Assembly (NCBI GenBank): GCA_029547805.1
Contig: JAKPOP010000010.1
Location: 124,001 to 188,000 of the forward strand
DNA: 64,000 bases
Direction: 5' to 3'
Source of the DNA: Deltaproteobacteria bacterium
GTDB taxonomy: Bacteria; Myxococcota_A; UBA9042; DTJE01
Below, piece after piece: positions 47,538 through 57,328 of this stretch (within the stretch, counting starts at the first letter, position 1; each line of letters opens with the position of its first letter). A program made the translations under genes and the position numbers. Under the pieces are notes generated by a model. The model worked only from the letters and a program-made list of their open reading frames with translations. It made no database searches and had not been told where the DNA came from.

Positions 47538-50465
47538 TCAGGATTTCTCTGGAGGTTCGACCGATTCCCGGGTCGGGCCCACCCCGCGTCGGATCAGGTC
47601 CTCGAAGGCCTCCACGGAGACGGGACGGCTGAAGAGATACCCCTGGGCGTACAGGCAGCCCAGTTCCCGGACCGCAGCCAGTTGCGCCTGGGTCTCGACC
47701 CCCTCGGCGATGGTCTCCATCTTCAGGGACTGGGCCAGCGTCACGATCGCCCGCACCAGTTCCCGGGAGGCGGTCTGGTCGATGCTGGACACGAAGGACC
47801 GATCGACCTTGATCGTCCGGATGGGAAACCGCTGGAGGTAGGACAGGGAGGAGTAGCCGGTCCCGAAGTCGTCCAGTTGCAGTCGCACCCCCATCCGATC
47901 GATCTCCTGCAGCATCCGGAGGATCTCCCCCAGGTCCTCCATGAGCAGGCTCTCGGTGATCTCGACCTTCAGGCAGCCCGGAGGCAGTCCCGACTCGGCC
48001 AGGGCCTCCCGGATGATCGCCAGGGGCTTGCCGTGGGTGAACTGTCGGGCCGAGAAGTTGACGCTGATCGTGAGGTCTCCCGCCTCGGGGAACCGCTCTC
48101 TCCAGCCGGCGGCGGTCCGGCAGGCCTCCCGGAGCACGAATTCCCCGATGGGGAGGATCAACCCGGTCTCCTCGGCCACGCGGATGAACTCCCCGGGACT
48201 CCGGGTGCCGAGTTCCGGATGCGCCCACCGAACCAGGGCCTCGGCCCCGGTGACCCGGTTCCGGGTCAGGTCCACGATGGGCTGGAGGAAGATGACGAAC
48301 TGGCCTTCGTCCACCCCGTGCCGCAGGTCCGACTCCAACTGGACCCTCCGGGAGATCTCCTGGTGCATCTCCCGGGTGAAGGCCACGATGCGGTTTCGAC
48401 CACCCTCCTTGGCCCGGTACATCGCCGTGTCGGCGTCCCGGAGGACCTCCTCGGCACTCCGGTAGTCCACCGTGCTGCGGGCCAGGCCGATGCTGGCCGC
48501 CGGAATGAACTCCTGTCCCTGGATCCGGATAGGTCGGGAGAGGTGCTGCTGGATCCGCTCGGCGACCTCCTGGGCGTCCGCCGGGTCCCGGAGGTCGTTG
48601 AGCAGCACCGCGAACTCGTCGCCGCCCAGGCGGGCCACCGTGTCCCCGGCCCGGAGGCACTCGGAGATCCGCCGGGCGACCCCCTTCAGGAATTCATCGC
48701 CGGCCGAGTGGCCCAGGCTGTCGTTGATGTCCTTGAACCGATCCAGGTCCAGGAACAGCACCGCGAAGAAGTACCAGCCGCGACGCCGGGCCACCGCGAG
48801 GCTCTGGTTCAGTCGATCCAGGAACAGGACCCGGTTCGGGAGCCCCGTCAAGGTGTCGTGGAGCGCCATCCGCTCCATCTGTTCCTGGACCTCGTGGCGC
48901 TCGGTGACGTCCACCAGGCTACCGACGGCCCGGGTCACCTCTCCCAGGGAGTCCCGCACCAGGACCACCCGGGCCTCGAACCAGAGCCATTCCCCGGACC
49001 TCCGGCGATACCGGAACTCCCCGAACCAACGCGACTGCCGTCCCCGGCAGACCTCGGCGAGGGACTCCTCCACCCGGAGGCGGTCCTCGGGGTGGGCCCA
49101 GAGCCGCCACTCCGTCACGGGGTCCCCCTGCCAGTCCGGGGACAGGTCCATCATCTCCCGCAACCGCGGGGAGAGGTAGGTGGTTCCCCGGCGAAGGTCG
49201 TGGTCCCACAGGCCCAGGTCCGCCGAGTGCAGCGCCAGGGTGTAGCGCTCCTCGCTCTCCTTGAGGGACTCCCGTTGAATGCGGAGGTCCGTGACGTCCC
49301 GGCAGCAGATCGCCACCTCCTCCTCCGTGGGAAGGACGTGCCACTCGTACCAGCCCCCCCGGGAGGGGCTGTGGACCTCGAAGGTTCCTCCCCGCCGATC
49401 CCGGACCGCGTCCCCGACATCGCTGCCGGCACCCCCGACCCCAGAGAGGAGTTGGAAGGCCTCCCGGCCGATCCAGTCTCCCGCCCCCAGGACCTCCTCG
49501 GCCGGGTGGTTCAGGAAGGCGATCCTCCCGTCCCGGTCCACCAGGAGGAGCCCCACCGAGGCGGTCTCGAGGGCCATCTCCAGCGTCTGGCACCGCCGTT
49601 TCGCCTGGTCCAGCAGGGGTTCCTCGTCCCGAATCTCCTCCAGGTACACCAGGCGCCCCAGGACCTCGCCCCGGGGACTTCGAAGCACCCGGGAACGAAC
49701 CCGGAAGCCCCGATCGCCGCGGGCGGACGACAGCAGACAGGTCCCTGTGGCCCATCCATCACCGTCCGCCGCGGCTCCCTTCAATGCAAGGTCCAGGCGT
49801 GGCAGCACCTCGGCCAGAGGCTGGCCGATCAGGCCCGTCGTCCATTCACCGGCCCGCAGCACGAGGCGCCGGGCGGTGTCGTTCATCAATCGGAGACGGG
49901 ACTCCTCGTCCAGGACCAGCAGGGGGTCCGGGAAGGATTCGAACAGGGCCCGCCAGCGCCCGTTCTGGCGCGCAAGGGAACGGTTGGAGTCCCGGATCTC
50001 CGAAAGGAGGTCCCCCAGGTCGCCCACGAGGCGATCCCGGACCACCATCATGTCCGCCTGGTTGAAGAACCCGTCCAGTACCGGGCACAGGTCCAGCACC
50101 GCCGCGGGATTCTCCCGCTGACCCAGGGCGATGAGATGCCGCAGGAAGGCCCGGCGAAGGTCCTTCAGCAGCCCCAGGAACAGGCTCACGTCGCCTCCCC
50201 GGTCCCGATGGGACCGGGCGGCCTGGAGGATCGGGCCCCAGATCGGGTGTTCCGGCGAGGGGACATCCAGTTCCCTGGGGGGCCTGGGCCCCCGTTCCAG
50301 GGCCAGATACTGCCTCAGGGACCCGCAAAGGGTCCGGAGGAGGTCCCCGATCTCGACCAGTTCCCCGGAGACGAACGGCTGCCCCGGTCCACCGGCCACC
50401 TCCTCCAGGGCCAGCACCGCCAGGGCCTCGTTCTCCTCTGTGAAGTGCCTCCAGAGATCGGTCAC
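47538..50465 (-). CDS. PAS-GGDEF-EAL cyclic-di-GMP protein with helical (RsbRD-like) N-terminus
   Basis: GTG start MTDLWRHFTEENEAL; GDTVARLGGDEFAVLL; GAEALVRWAHPELG; LQLDDFGTGYSSLSYL; AEGVETQAQL. Confidence 0.93.
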   Translation of the reverse strand: MTDLWRHFTEENEALAVLALEEVAGGPGQPFVSGELVEIGDLLRTLCGSLRQYLALERGPRPPRELDVPSPEHPIWGPILQAARSHRDRGGDVSLFLGLLKDLRRAFLRHLIALGQRENPAAVLDLCPVLDGFFNQADMMVVRDRLVGDLGDLLSEIRDSNRSLARQNGRWRALFESFPDPLLVLDEESRLRLMNDTARRLVLRAGEWTTGLIGQPLAEVLPRLDLALKGAAADGDGWATGTCLLSSARGDRGFRVRSRVLRSPRGEVLGRLVYLEEIRDEEPLLDQAKRRCQTLEMALETASVGLLLVDRDGRIAFLNHPAEEVLGAGDWIGREAFQLLSGVGGAGSDVGDAVRDRRGGTFEVHSPSRGGWYEWHVLPTEEEVAICCRDVTDLRIQRESLKESEERYTLALHSADLGLWDHDLRRGTTYLSPRLREMMDLSPDWQGDPVTEWRLWAHPEDRLRVEESLAEVCRGRQSRWFGEFRYRRRSGEWLWFEARVVLVRDSLGEVTRAVGSLVDVTERHEVQEQMERMALHDTLTGLPNRVLFLDRLNQSLAVARRRGWYFFAVLFLDLDRFKDINDSLGHSAGDEFLKGVARRISECLRAGDTVARLGGDEFAVLLNDLRDPADAQEVAERIQQHLSRPIRIQGQEFIPAASIGLARSTVDYRSAEEVLRDADTAMYRAKEGGRNRIVAFTREMHQEISRRVQLESDLRHGVDEGQFVIFLQPIVDLTRNRVTGAEALVRWAHPELGTRSPGEFIRVAEETGLILPIGEFVLREACRTAAGWRERFPEAGDLTISVNFSARQFTHGKPLAIIREALAESGLPPGCLKVEITESLLMEDLGEILRMLQEIDRMGVRLQLDDFGTGYSSLSYLQRFPIRTIKVDRSFVSSIDQTASRELVRAIVTLAQSLKMETIAEGVETQAQLAAVRELGCLYAQGYLFSRPVSVEAFEDLIRRGVGPTRESVEPPEKS

Positions 50466-50726
50466 TCGCCTTCCCCCTCCACCGTGACAGCGGGGAAGGG
50501 ATCCGCCCCTCCCCTCGCGACGCGCACGGGTCCGCGCGTCTTCGCGCCTCGCTCGCGTCCCTCCGTCCGCCGTCGAATCTTCCCGCGAAGACGGGACCAA
50601 CGGCAAGTTCCCTCCTCTCATTCGGCAGTCCGGGGGAAAAAGCCATGGGCAAGGGGCGGTCGCCGCGGGCTCCCGACCCGATCCGGAGTGCTATGCTCCG
50701 AGGTCGGGAGAGGAAGGAGATCCGCG

Positions 50727-52481
50727 ATGCCCCACGCCCCCGGTTCCGGGAGAAGGCACCACGGCCCCTGGGTCCTGGTGGCGGTCCTCGGGGCCCTGGC
50801 CCCGGGGGCATGCAGGCACTCCGGGGCCTCCATGGCCACGGACCCGGCGGTTCCGGGCGACGAGGTCCCGATGGACCCGGGAAGGGACCCGACACCGGAC
50901 CTGCCGTCCTCCCCCGGTCGGGTCGTGTGCCAGTCTCCCGAAAGGACCTCCGAGGCCTGGTACCACGACGCGGTGGGCTACGAGGTCTTCGTCCGGTCCT
51001 TCGCCGACTCCGATGGGGACGGGGTCGGGGACCTCCGGGGCCTCCTGGGCCGCCTGGACCACCTCAACGATGGGGACCCGACGACCGAGGACGACCTTGG
51101 GGTGGACCTCCTCTGGCTCATGCCCATCACCGAGAGCCCTTCGTACCACGGCTACGACGTGACGGACTACCGCCGCGTGAAGCCCGAGTACGGCCGCGAG
51201 GAGGACCTGGACGCGCTGCTGCGGGCCGCCCACGCCCGAGGCGTCCGGGTGGTGATGGACCTGGTGATCAACCACTCCTCCAGCCAGCACCCCTGGTTCC
51301 AGGATGCCCGGACATCCCCGGCAGCCACGCACCGGAACTGGTATGTATGGTCCCCGGTCCCCCTGGACTGGGGCCAGCCCTGGAATCCCGGGGCCAGGAC
51401 CTGGCATCCGGCCGGTGGCAACTGGTACTACGGCCTCTTCTGGGAGGGCATGCCGGACCTGAACTGGCGAGACCGGGACCTCGTGGCCGAGATGACCGAC
51501 ATTGCCCGATTCTGGCTGGGGAAGGGACTGGACGGCTTCCGGCTGGACGCGGCCCGCTATCTGGTCGAGGACGGGCCCGGAGCCGGCCAGGCAGACACCG
51601 ACGGGACCCACGATGCGCTGAGGACTTTGCGGGCGGCGACGGACGCGGTCCGCAGGGATGCATTGCTGGTCGGGGAGGTCTGGACCGATACGGCCACCGT
51701 CGGGACCTATCTGGACACCGGAGACCGCCGGGAGATCCCCATGGCCTTCGACTTTGATCTGGCCGGCGCCCTGGTGGAGGGCATCCGGACCGGGCAGGCG
51801 TCGGGGATTCGCCAGGCCCTCTGCGCCCATCTGGCCGTCGCCGGGGGGGCCCTGGGGACCTTCCTGACCAACCACGACCAGGAACGACTGGCCACGACGA
51901 TCGCCGATCGGGGAGAGGCGGGACGCCGACTCGCGGCCCTGCTGCTGCTGACCCTGCCCGGGGTTCCCTGGATCTACTACGGCGAGGAGATCGGCCAGCG
52001 AAATGGCACCGGGGGCGGCGACGAGGCCAGACGCCTGCCGATGCAATGGAGTCCCGGGGAGGGGGTCGGCTTCACCACGGGCGTCCCCTGGATGGCCCCA
52101 CGGGACACGGAGGCCTCCCGAACCGTGGCGGGACAGACCGACGACCCCCAGAGCCTCCTGTCCTGGTACCGGCGGCTGATCCGGATCCGGCGATCCCATG
52201 CCGCCCTGCGACGGGGCGGCACCGAGGTGCTGGACCTCGACGGGACCGCGGCGCGACCGCTCTTCTATCGCCGAGTCTCCGGGGACGAGGTGGTGCTGGT
52301 CGTGGCCTCCCTGGCCACTCGGGAGAACCGCGTGACGATCCCCGGCGCGGTCCTGGGTCCTTTCCTGCGCTTCCAGGACCTCCTGTCGGGGCGCACCCTC
52401 GCCCGGGCGACGCCTCAGGCGGACCTGCCGCTGGACCCCCTGCCGCCTTTCGGGGCCATCGTGCTCCGGGCCTCGCCGTAG
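50727..52481 (+). CDS. GH13 alpha-amylase family hydrolase, exported/lipoprotein
   Basis: WYHDAVGYEVFVRSFADSDGDGVGDLRGLLGRLDHL; GVRVVMDLVINHSS; GLDGFRLDAARYL; LVGEVWTD; LTNHDQERLAT. Confidence 0.93.
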   Translation: MPHAPGSGRRHHGPWVLVAVLGALAPGACRHSGASMATDPAVPGDEVPMDPGRDPTPDLPSSPGRVVCQSPERTSEAWYHDAVGYEVFVRSFADSDGDGVGDLRGLLGRLDHLNDGDPTTEDDLGVDLLWLMPITESPSYHGYDVTDYRRVKPEYGREEDLDALLRAAHARGVRVVMDLVINHSSSQHPWFQDARTSPAATHRNWYVWSPVPLDWGQPWNPGARTWHPAGGNWYYGLFWEGMPDLNWRDRDLVAEMTDIARFWLGKGLDGFRLDAARYLVEDGPGAGQADTDGTHDALRTLRAATDAVRRDALLVGEVWTDTATVGTYLDTGDRREIPMAFDFDLAGALVEGIRTGQASGIRQALCAHLAVAGGALGTFLTNHDQERLATTIADRGEAGRRLAALLLLTLPGVPWIYYGEEIGQRNGTGGGDEARRLPMQWSPGEGVGFTTGVPWMAPRDTEASRTVAGQTDDPQSLLSWYRRLIRIRRSHAALRRGGTEVLDLDGTAARPLFYRRVSGDEVVLVVASLATRENRVTIPGAVLGPFLRFQDLLSGRTLARATPQADLPLDPLPPFGAIVLRASP

Positions 52482-53680
52482 AGGGTCATCAGGCGGTGCA
52501 CCACCTGGTCCCAGTGAAACTCCCCCTGGACCCGATCCCGACCCCGGGCCCCCATCGCCCTCCCGCGGTCCGGGTCCCGGAGCAACGCCGCAAGGGCGTC
52601 CCCAAAGGCCCCGATGTCTCCGGAAGGCACCAGGATCCCGTCCTGGTCGTGGCGGATGATGTCCGGGACGCCCCCGACCTCGAAGGCCACCACCGGCAGG
52701 CCAGCGGCCCATCCCTCCAGGATCGCGATGCCGAAGGGCTCATGGACCGATGGCAGCAGCAGGACCTCCGCGGCGGCATAGGCATCCCGCAACTCGGAGG
52801 TCCCGGCCGGCAGACCCGGGATCAGCGTCGCATGGGGGGCCATCCGCTGCACGGCGTGCCGGACCTGGGCGGCGTAGGCCTCGTGGGTCACCGGTCCGAC
52901 GAGCACCAGATGGAGGTCCGGGAAGCGGGGCAAGAGCCCTTCCAGGACCTCCAGGGAGGTCCGCTGGGCCTTCTGGGGGTCGATTCGCCCGACCTGGAGC
53001 AGCACGCGGGCCCCCTCCGGGACTCCATGGCGCTGCCGAAAGGCCCGACCGTCCCCCCCCTCGAAGCGGGCGGGGTCCACGCCGTTGCAGAATCGGTGTA
53101 CCCGGACCCGGGGGTCGCGGCGCCGCAGGGCCTCCTCTTCCCGGCGCCCCAGCACGAGCACCCCCGCCGCATCCCGGGTCACCCGGTGGGAACCCAGGGC
53201 CCATCCCAGGACCTTGCCCCACTCCAGGGCCCCCTGCCGGGCCTCCCGGTAGGACTGCTGCTCCGACTCCGGGATGTCCTCCAGGCCCCCGTGGATCGTG
53301 AGGAAGTAGGGGATGCGGCGAATGGCGGCCACGGTCCGCACGATGCCCCCCAGGCGGTTGCCGGTGTGCAGGTGCAGGATGTCCAGGCGGGGAAGCCGCA
53401 GCAGGGCGGTCATGAGGGGAAAGGAGACGAGATTGCCCCCCTTCAGGTCCATCGCGCGACGGCCCTCGGGGGACAGGCCCCAGAACGGGTAGAAATACGG
53501 AAAGCGCCGGACCTCGACGCCCTCGAGGACCTCCTCCCGGCGATCCGCCAGGGCGTCGGGGCACCAGATCGCCACCTGATGTCCCAGGCGCTGCTGTCGC
53601 GCGGCGACCTCCAGCACCACCGACTCGGTGCCGCCCCAGTGGGACGTCGTGAAGCGCCGGGGGACATGGATGATGGTCAT
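52415..53680 (-). CDS. GT4-like glycosyltransferase
   Basis: MTIIHVPRRFTTSHWGGTESVVLEVAARQQRLGHQVAIW; VLLQVGRIDPQKAQRTSLEVLEGL; LPSVHEPFGIAILEGWAAGLPVVAFEVGGVPDII. Confidence 0.92.
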   Translation of the reverse strand: MTIIHVPRRFTTSHWGGTESVVLEVAARQQRLGHQVAIWCPDALADRREEVLEGVEVRRFPYFYPFWGLSPEGRRAMDLKGGNLVSFPLMTALLRLPRLDILHLHTGNRLGGIVRTVAAIRRIPYFLTIHGGLEDIPESEQQSYREARQGALEWGKVLGWALGSHRVTRDAAGVLVLGRREEEALRRRDPRVRVHRFCNGVDPARFEGGDGRAFRQRHGVPEGARVLLQVGRIDPQKAQRTSLEVLEGLLPRFPDLHLVLVGPVTHEAYAAQVRHAVQRMAPHATLIPGLPAGTSELRDAYAAAEVLLLPSVHEPFGIAILEGWAAGLPVVAFEVGGVPDIIRHDQDGILVPSGDIGAFGDALAALLRDPDRGRAMGARGRDRVQGEFHWDQVVHRLMTLYGEARSTMAPKGGRGSSGRSA

Positions 53681-54903
53681 GGGTGCGCCGCCTGGCAGAC
53701 TCGCCGGAGCAGGTCCTCCAACTGGTCCACGTAGCGGGTCATCGTGAACCCCTCCTCGACGGTGCGGCGGCCCTCGAAGGCGAGATGCCGTCGGAGGGCG
53801 TCGTCCTGGACCAGTCGGTCCACCGCGTCGGCCAGGGCCTCCGGGTCCCTTGCGGGGACCACCCAGGCGTTCTGGCCGTGGCGCAGGAACTCCCCCTGTC
53901 CCCCGTCGGCGGTGCTGATGACCGGGGTTCCGCTGGCCATCGCCTCCAGGTGCGTCAGCCCGAACGGCTCCCGCCAGACCGACGGGAAGACGAAGATGTC
54001 GTGGGTCCGGTAGAGGGCGGGCAGTTCCCCCGGCGGCCGCCTTCCCGCAAGGGTCACCCCGGGCACCTCGGCCGCCTGGCGCTCCAGGGCGATCCGGAAG
54101 GGATCCGGGCCAGTCCCCACGATCGAGCACAGGACGGGACGACCCCGGCGGTCCAGCCGCCGGACGGCCTCCACCAGCACGTCCACGCCCTTGTCGGGGT
54201 GGATCTGGCCGGTGTAGAGGACCCGGGGCGGATGCCCCGCGATCGCCCCCGGGTCCTCCTTGCAGGGGAACCTTTCCATGGGAATGCCCTGGTAGATCAC
54301 CTCGGCGTCGGCCACCGGCACTCCGGCCCGGAGGAGGTCCTCCCGGAGACACCGGCTGATGCAGGTGCACCAGCGCAGGTCCACGGCATCCAGGGTGTCC
54401 CGGCGGGCGAAGGTCTGCTCCAGAAGCCACCGGGCCAGTCCCCGAGGGCGGGCCCCGGGCCCCTGGATCGCGTAGGCCTCCGGCCAGAGGTCATTGAACG
54501 TGAAGACGACCGGGATCCCGGCATCCTGGCATGCCAGAACGGCGCCCAGGGTCATCCGGCGCTGACTCCAGGCGAAGGCCACGTCGAAGGGGCCCTCCCG
54601 GTCGATCAGGGCGCGGGTCTCCCGGAAGTTCCGGCGGCTGACCCGGTGGCGTCGAAACAGGTCGGATCGATAGGGTTCGCCGAACTCCCGTTCCAGGCGC
54701 AGGATCCGGAAGACCCGGGATACCGGGGGTTCCCCTCCGGAGTCGGGTCCCGATGCGGTGGTCACCACGGTCATCGCGTGGCCCCGGCGCTCCAGCGCCT
54801 CGGCCACCTGGCCGCAGAGGATCTCGTAGCCGCCCAGGAACAGGGGTGGGAAGAGGTTGGTCAGAACCAGCACCCGCAGCCGGTCGTTTCTGGGACGATT
54901 CAT
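53677..54903 (-). CDS. GT4-like glycosyltransferase
   Basis: RLRVLVLTNLFPPLFLGGYEILCGQVAEALERRGHAMTVVT; VLYTGQIHPDKGVDVLVEAVRRL; FPSVWREPFGLTHLEAMASGTPVISTADGGQGEFL; ATGA overlap. Confidence 0.92.
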   Translation of the reverse strand: MNRPRNDRLRVLVLTNLFPPLFLGGYEILCGQVAEALERRGHAMTVVTTASGPDSGGEPPVSRVFRILRLEREFGEPYRSDLFRRHRVSRRNFRETRALIDREGPFDVAFAWSQRRMTLGAVLACQDAGIPVVFTFNDLWPEAYAIQGPGARPRGLARWLLEQTFARRDTLDAVDLRWCTCISRCLREDLLRAGVPVADAEVIYQGIPMERFPCKEDPGAIAGHPPRVLYTGQIHPDKGVDVLVEAVRRLDRRGRPVLCSIVGTGPDPFRIALERQAAEVPGVTLAGRRPPGELPALYRTHDIFVFPSVWREPFGLTHLEAMASGTPVISTADGGQGEFLRHGQNAWVVPARDPEALADAVDRLVQDDALRRHLAFEGRRTVEEGFTMTRYVDQLEDLLRRVCQAAHP

Positions 54904-56324
54904 GTTCCTTCCGACGCCCGGGTCTTGAAGTCCTTCCCGATCCAGTTCCGGGCCAGCACCAGCATCACCGTCGAGGAAATGGCGATCAGGCCGTAGACGA
55001 GCCACATGGTCTGCGTCTCGAGTCGGTCCGGAGGCACCCCCTTCGGGCAGTAGCGAGCCAGGAACCAGCCGCTGTAGAGAGAGGTGACCACCTTGGTCAG
55101 GAACCAGGGGAACTGGGCGACGCCCATGTAGGCCCCCGTGCGTCCCTCGGGGGCGATCTCGGCCGCATACTGCAGGAACCGGGGCTGCCACATCGCCTCC
55201 CCGACGGTCATCAGCACCAGGTAGCCCAGGAGAGTCCAGAATGAGGGGCCCAGGGCCAGCAGGAAGGTCGGAGCGGCCATCACGGCGGTCCCCAGGATCA
55301 TCATGTCGTAGACCTTCCGCTTCTGGGTCACGGCGGTCACGATCGGAACCAGCACGAAGATCAGCAACGGATTGAAGTTCACGGCCAGTTCGAAGTTCTC
55401 CCCGATCCACGTCCCCTGGTAGGCCCGCTCGACGTACATCGGCAGGGTGAGCCAGTTGTGGGCGAAGAGGGTCTGGACCGGGATCAGGCAGAAGATGAAG
55501 AAGGAGAACTTCGGGTCCGCGAGGGGGTGGTTCCGGAGCCAGCGGATCACCGAGAACGGCTCGGCGGGTCCCTGGGGCGCCTGGGAAGACTTCCGGGTGG
55601 GCTCCTCGCCCCCCTTGCCCGAGACCGCCCGGGCGGCCTCGATGGCCTCCCGTTCCACCCGGCGCGTCAGCAGCAGCCCCAGTGCCACGATGCCCACCAG
55701 GGTGAGCCCGGCATAGACCCAGTAGGTCCCGGAGATGCCGAGCCCCGCGTATTTCTCGTCCCGAAGCAGGAACGCGAAGGAGGGCAGCCACCCCCCCAGG
55801 TTCATCAGGGCGTAGAGCATCGCGTAGCCCATGCCCGCCGTCTCGGGGGTCGTGAACTGACGCACCGCCGAGTAGGCCGCCGGCTGGTACATCCCGTAGC
55901 CCAGCACCACCAACAGGATGCCTCCCATCACCAGCAGGTGGATGGGGGACCCCAGCCCGTCGGGGGCGAGGCCCAGGAAGGGTGCCGCCGAGATGGCCAC
56001 CCGTCCCAGCAGCATGAGCACCAGGGCCGCCAGCATGGCCACGCGGACTCCCCACTTATCCGCAAGCCCGCCGAACAGGAACATGCTGAAGGTGATGCCC
56101 CAGGTCAGCACGCCGACCATCCGCCCCGCCCACACATCGTCCAGGCCCACGGCCTCGTTGAAGAACATCGCGAGGTAGCCCAGCATCCCGAAATAGACGA
56201 GCCCCTCCAGGAAGTAGGAGAGGTTGACACCCCAGAGGGCCCGGGGGGCATGGACCAGATCCACGAAGGGCTGGGTGAGTTCCCGCCACCAGGGTCCGGA
56301 AGGTGCCTTCGCATCGGTCGCCAT
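54900..56324 (-). CDS. MFS/POT-like transporter
   Basis: NLSYFLEGLVYFGMLGYLAMFF; FGGLADKWGVRVAML; about 12 hydrophobic segments; ATGA overlap with the downstream GT. Confidence 0.82.
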   Translation of the reverse strand: MATDAKAPSGPWWRELTQPFVDLVHAPRALWGVNLSYFLEGLVYFGMLGYLAMFFNEAVGLDDVWAGRMVGVLTWGITFSMFLFGGLADKWGVRVAMLAALVLMLLGRVAISAAPFLGLAPDGLGSPIHLLVMGGILLVVLGYGMYQPAAYSAVRQFTTPETAGMGYAMLYALMNLGGWLPSFAFLLRDEKYAGLGISGTYWVYAGLTLVGIVALGLLLTRRVEREAIEAARAVSGKGGEEPTRKSSQAPQGPAEPFSVIRWLRNHPLADPKFSFFIFCLIPVQTLFAHNWLTLPMYVERAYQGTWIGENFELAVNFNPLLIFVLVPIVTAVTQKRKVYDMMILGTAVMAAPTFLLALGPSFWTLLGYLVLMTVGEAMWQPRFLQYAAEIAPEGRTGAYMGVAQFPWFLTKVVTSLYSGWFLARYCPKGVPPDRLETQTMWLVYGLIAISSTVMLVLARNWIGKDFKTRASEGT

Positions 56325-56325
56325 C

Positions 56326-57225
56326 TCACGCTCCTGTCGAGGAAGAACCGCCGGGGTCATGGTCCGGCGCCAAGGATACCACCCTCTGCGGAACCCCGCC
56401 CGAGGAGGCCTGTCGGAGAAAGGACCGCACCAGGGCCACCCGGGTGAAGTGCCCCTGGGTCAGCCACTCGATCCGATGCCAGCGCCCCAGCAATGACCGG
56501 GCGATCCGGGCCTCGGACCACCCCTCGCGATGGAGCCGCAGCACCCGCTCCCCCAACTGCCGGTAATAGTTGATCTTCCGGTTCAGGGCCGCGATGGGGT
56601 CCTCGGGAATCCGGGCCGCCCCGGGGAACAGCACCCTCGGGCGCAGGGCGACCAGCCGCTCCAGCGAGGCGATCAGGGCCCAGATGTCCGCGTCGCTCCG
56701 GATCCCGATGTCCTGACCTCCGACGTAGAGGTCGCCGGTAAACAGGTATCCCCGGTCCTCTTCCCAGAAGCAGAGATGCTCCGGCGAGTGTCCCGGGGTG
56801 TGGATTGCCCGCAGGCGGAAGCCTCCGACGGTCACCACGTCGCCCTCCTGGAGCGGGATCCCGCCGGACACCGCATCGGGCCATCCCCAGATCAGGCGGC
56901 GGTAGAGTTGTTCCGGCTGCTCCTTCCGGGGGTCGCCGAGGACTCGCACGGTGCCGGCATGGGCCAGGACCTCGGCCTCGGGAAAGGCCCGGCGCAGGGC
57001 CCCGACCCCGCCGATGTGGTCCTCGTGGGCATGGGTCAGCAGGACCTTCCGGATCCTCCCGGGGCCCAGGGCGGCCACCAGGGCATTGCCCCGATGCACG
57101 GGACCAGCGTCCACCATCCCGTCGCCCAGGCGGTAGCAGGTGGTCCAGTAGCCTCCGAGGAGGCGACGGCCCCGGGCCGAGAGGTCGAAGCGGGTCACCT
57201 CCCCGATGTCCTGCCGTCGCACCAC
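56326..57225 (-). CDS. MBL-fold metallo-hydrolase (LACTB2-like)
   Basis: VLLTHAHEDHIGGVGALR; IHTPGHSPEHLCFWEEDRGYLFTGDLYV; C-terminal helical region. Confidence 0.88.
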   Translation of the reverse strand: MVRRQDIGEVTRFDLSARGRRLLGGYWTTCYRLGDGMVDAGPVHRGNALVAALGPGRIRKVLLTHAHEDHIGGVGALRRAFPEAEVLAHAGTVRVLGDPRKEQPEQLYRRLIWGWPDAVSGGIPLQEGDVVTVGGFRLRAIHTPGHSPEHLCFWEEDRGYLFTGDLYVGGQDIGIRSDADIWALIASLERLVALRPRVLFPGAARIPEDPIAALNRKINYYRQLGERVLRLHREGWSEARIARSLLGRWHRIEWLTQGHFTRVALVRSFLRQASSGGVPQRVVSLAPDHDPGGSSSTGA

Positions 57226-57328
57226 GTCGCCCCTCGGGCCGTCCCAGGCGGCCCTATGGTAGCCCCGTCGCCTCCGCGCTGCACCTGTCGGGATTGGGAA
57301 CGTCCGGAATCGAACGGACCTGCTTCGT

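Noticed and set aside
47526-52481. 1651-codon plus-strand ORF
   Set aside because: Only the 3' part (from 50727) is the GH13 gene; the rest is antisense to the GGDEF-EAL gene.
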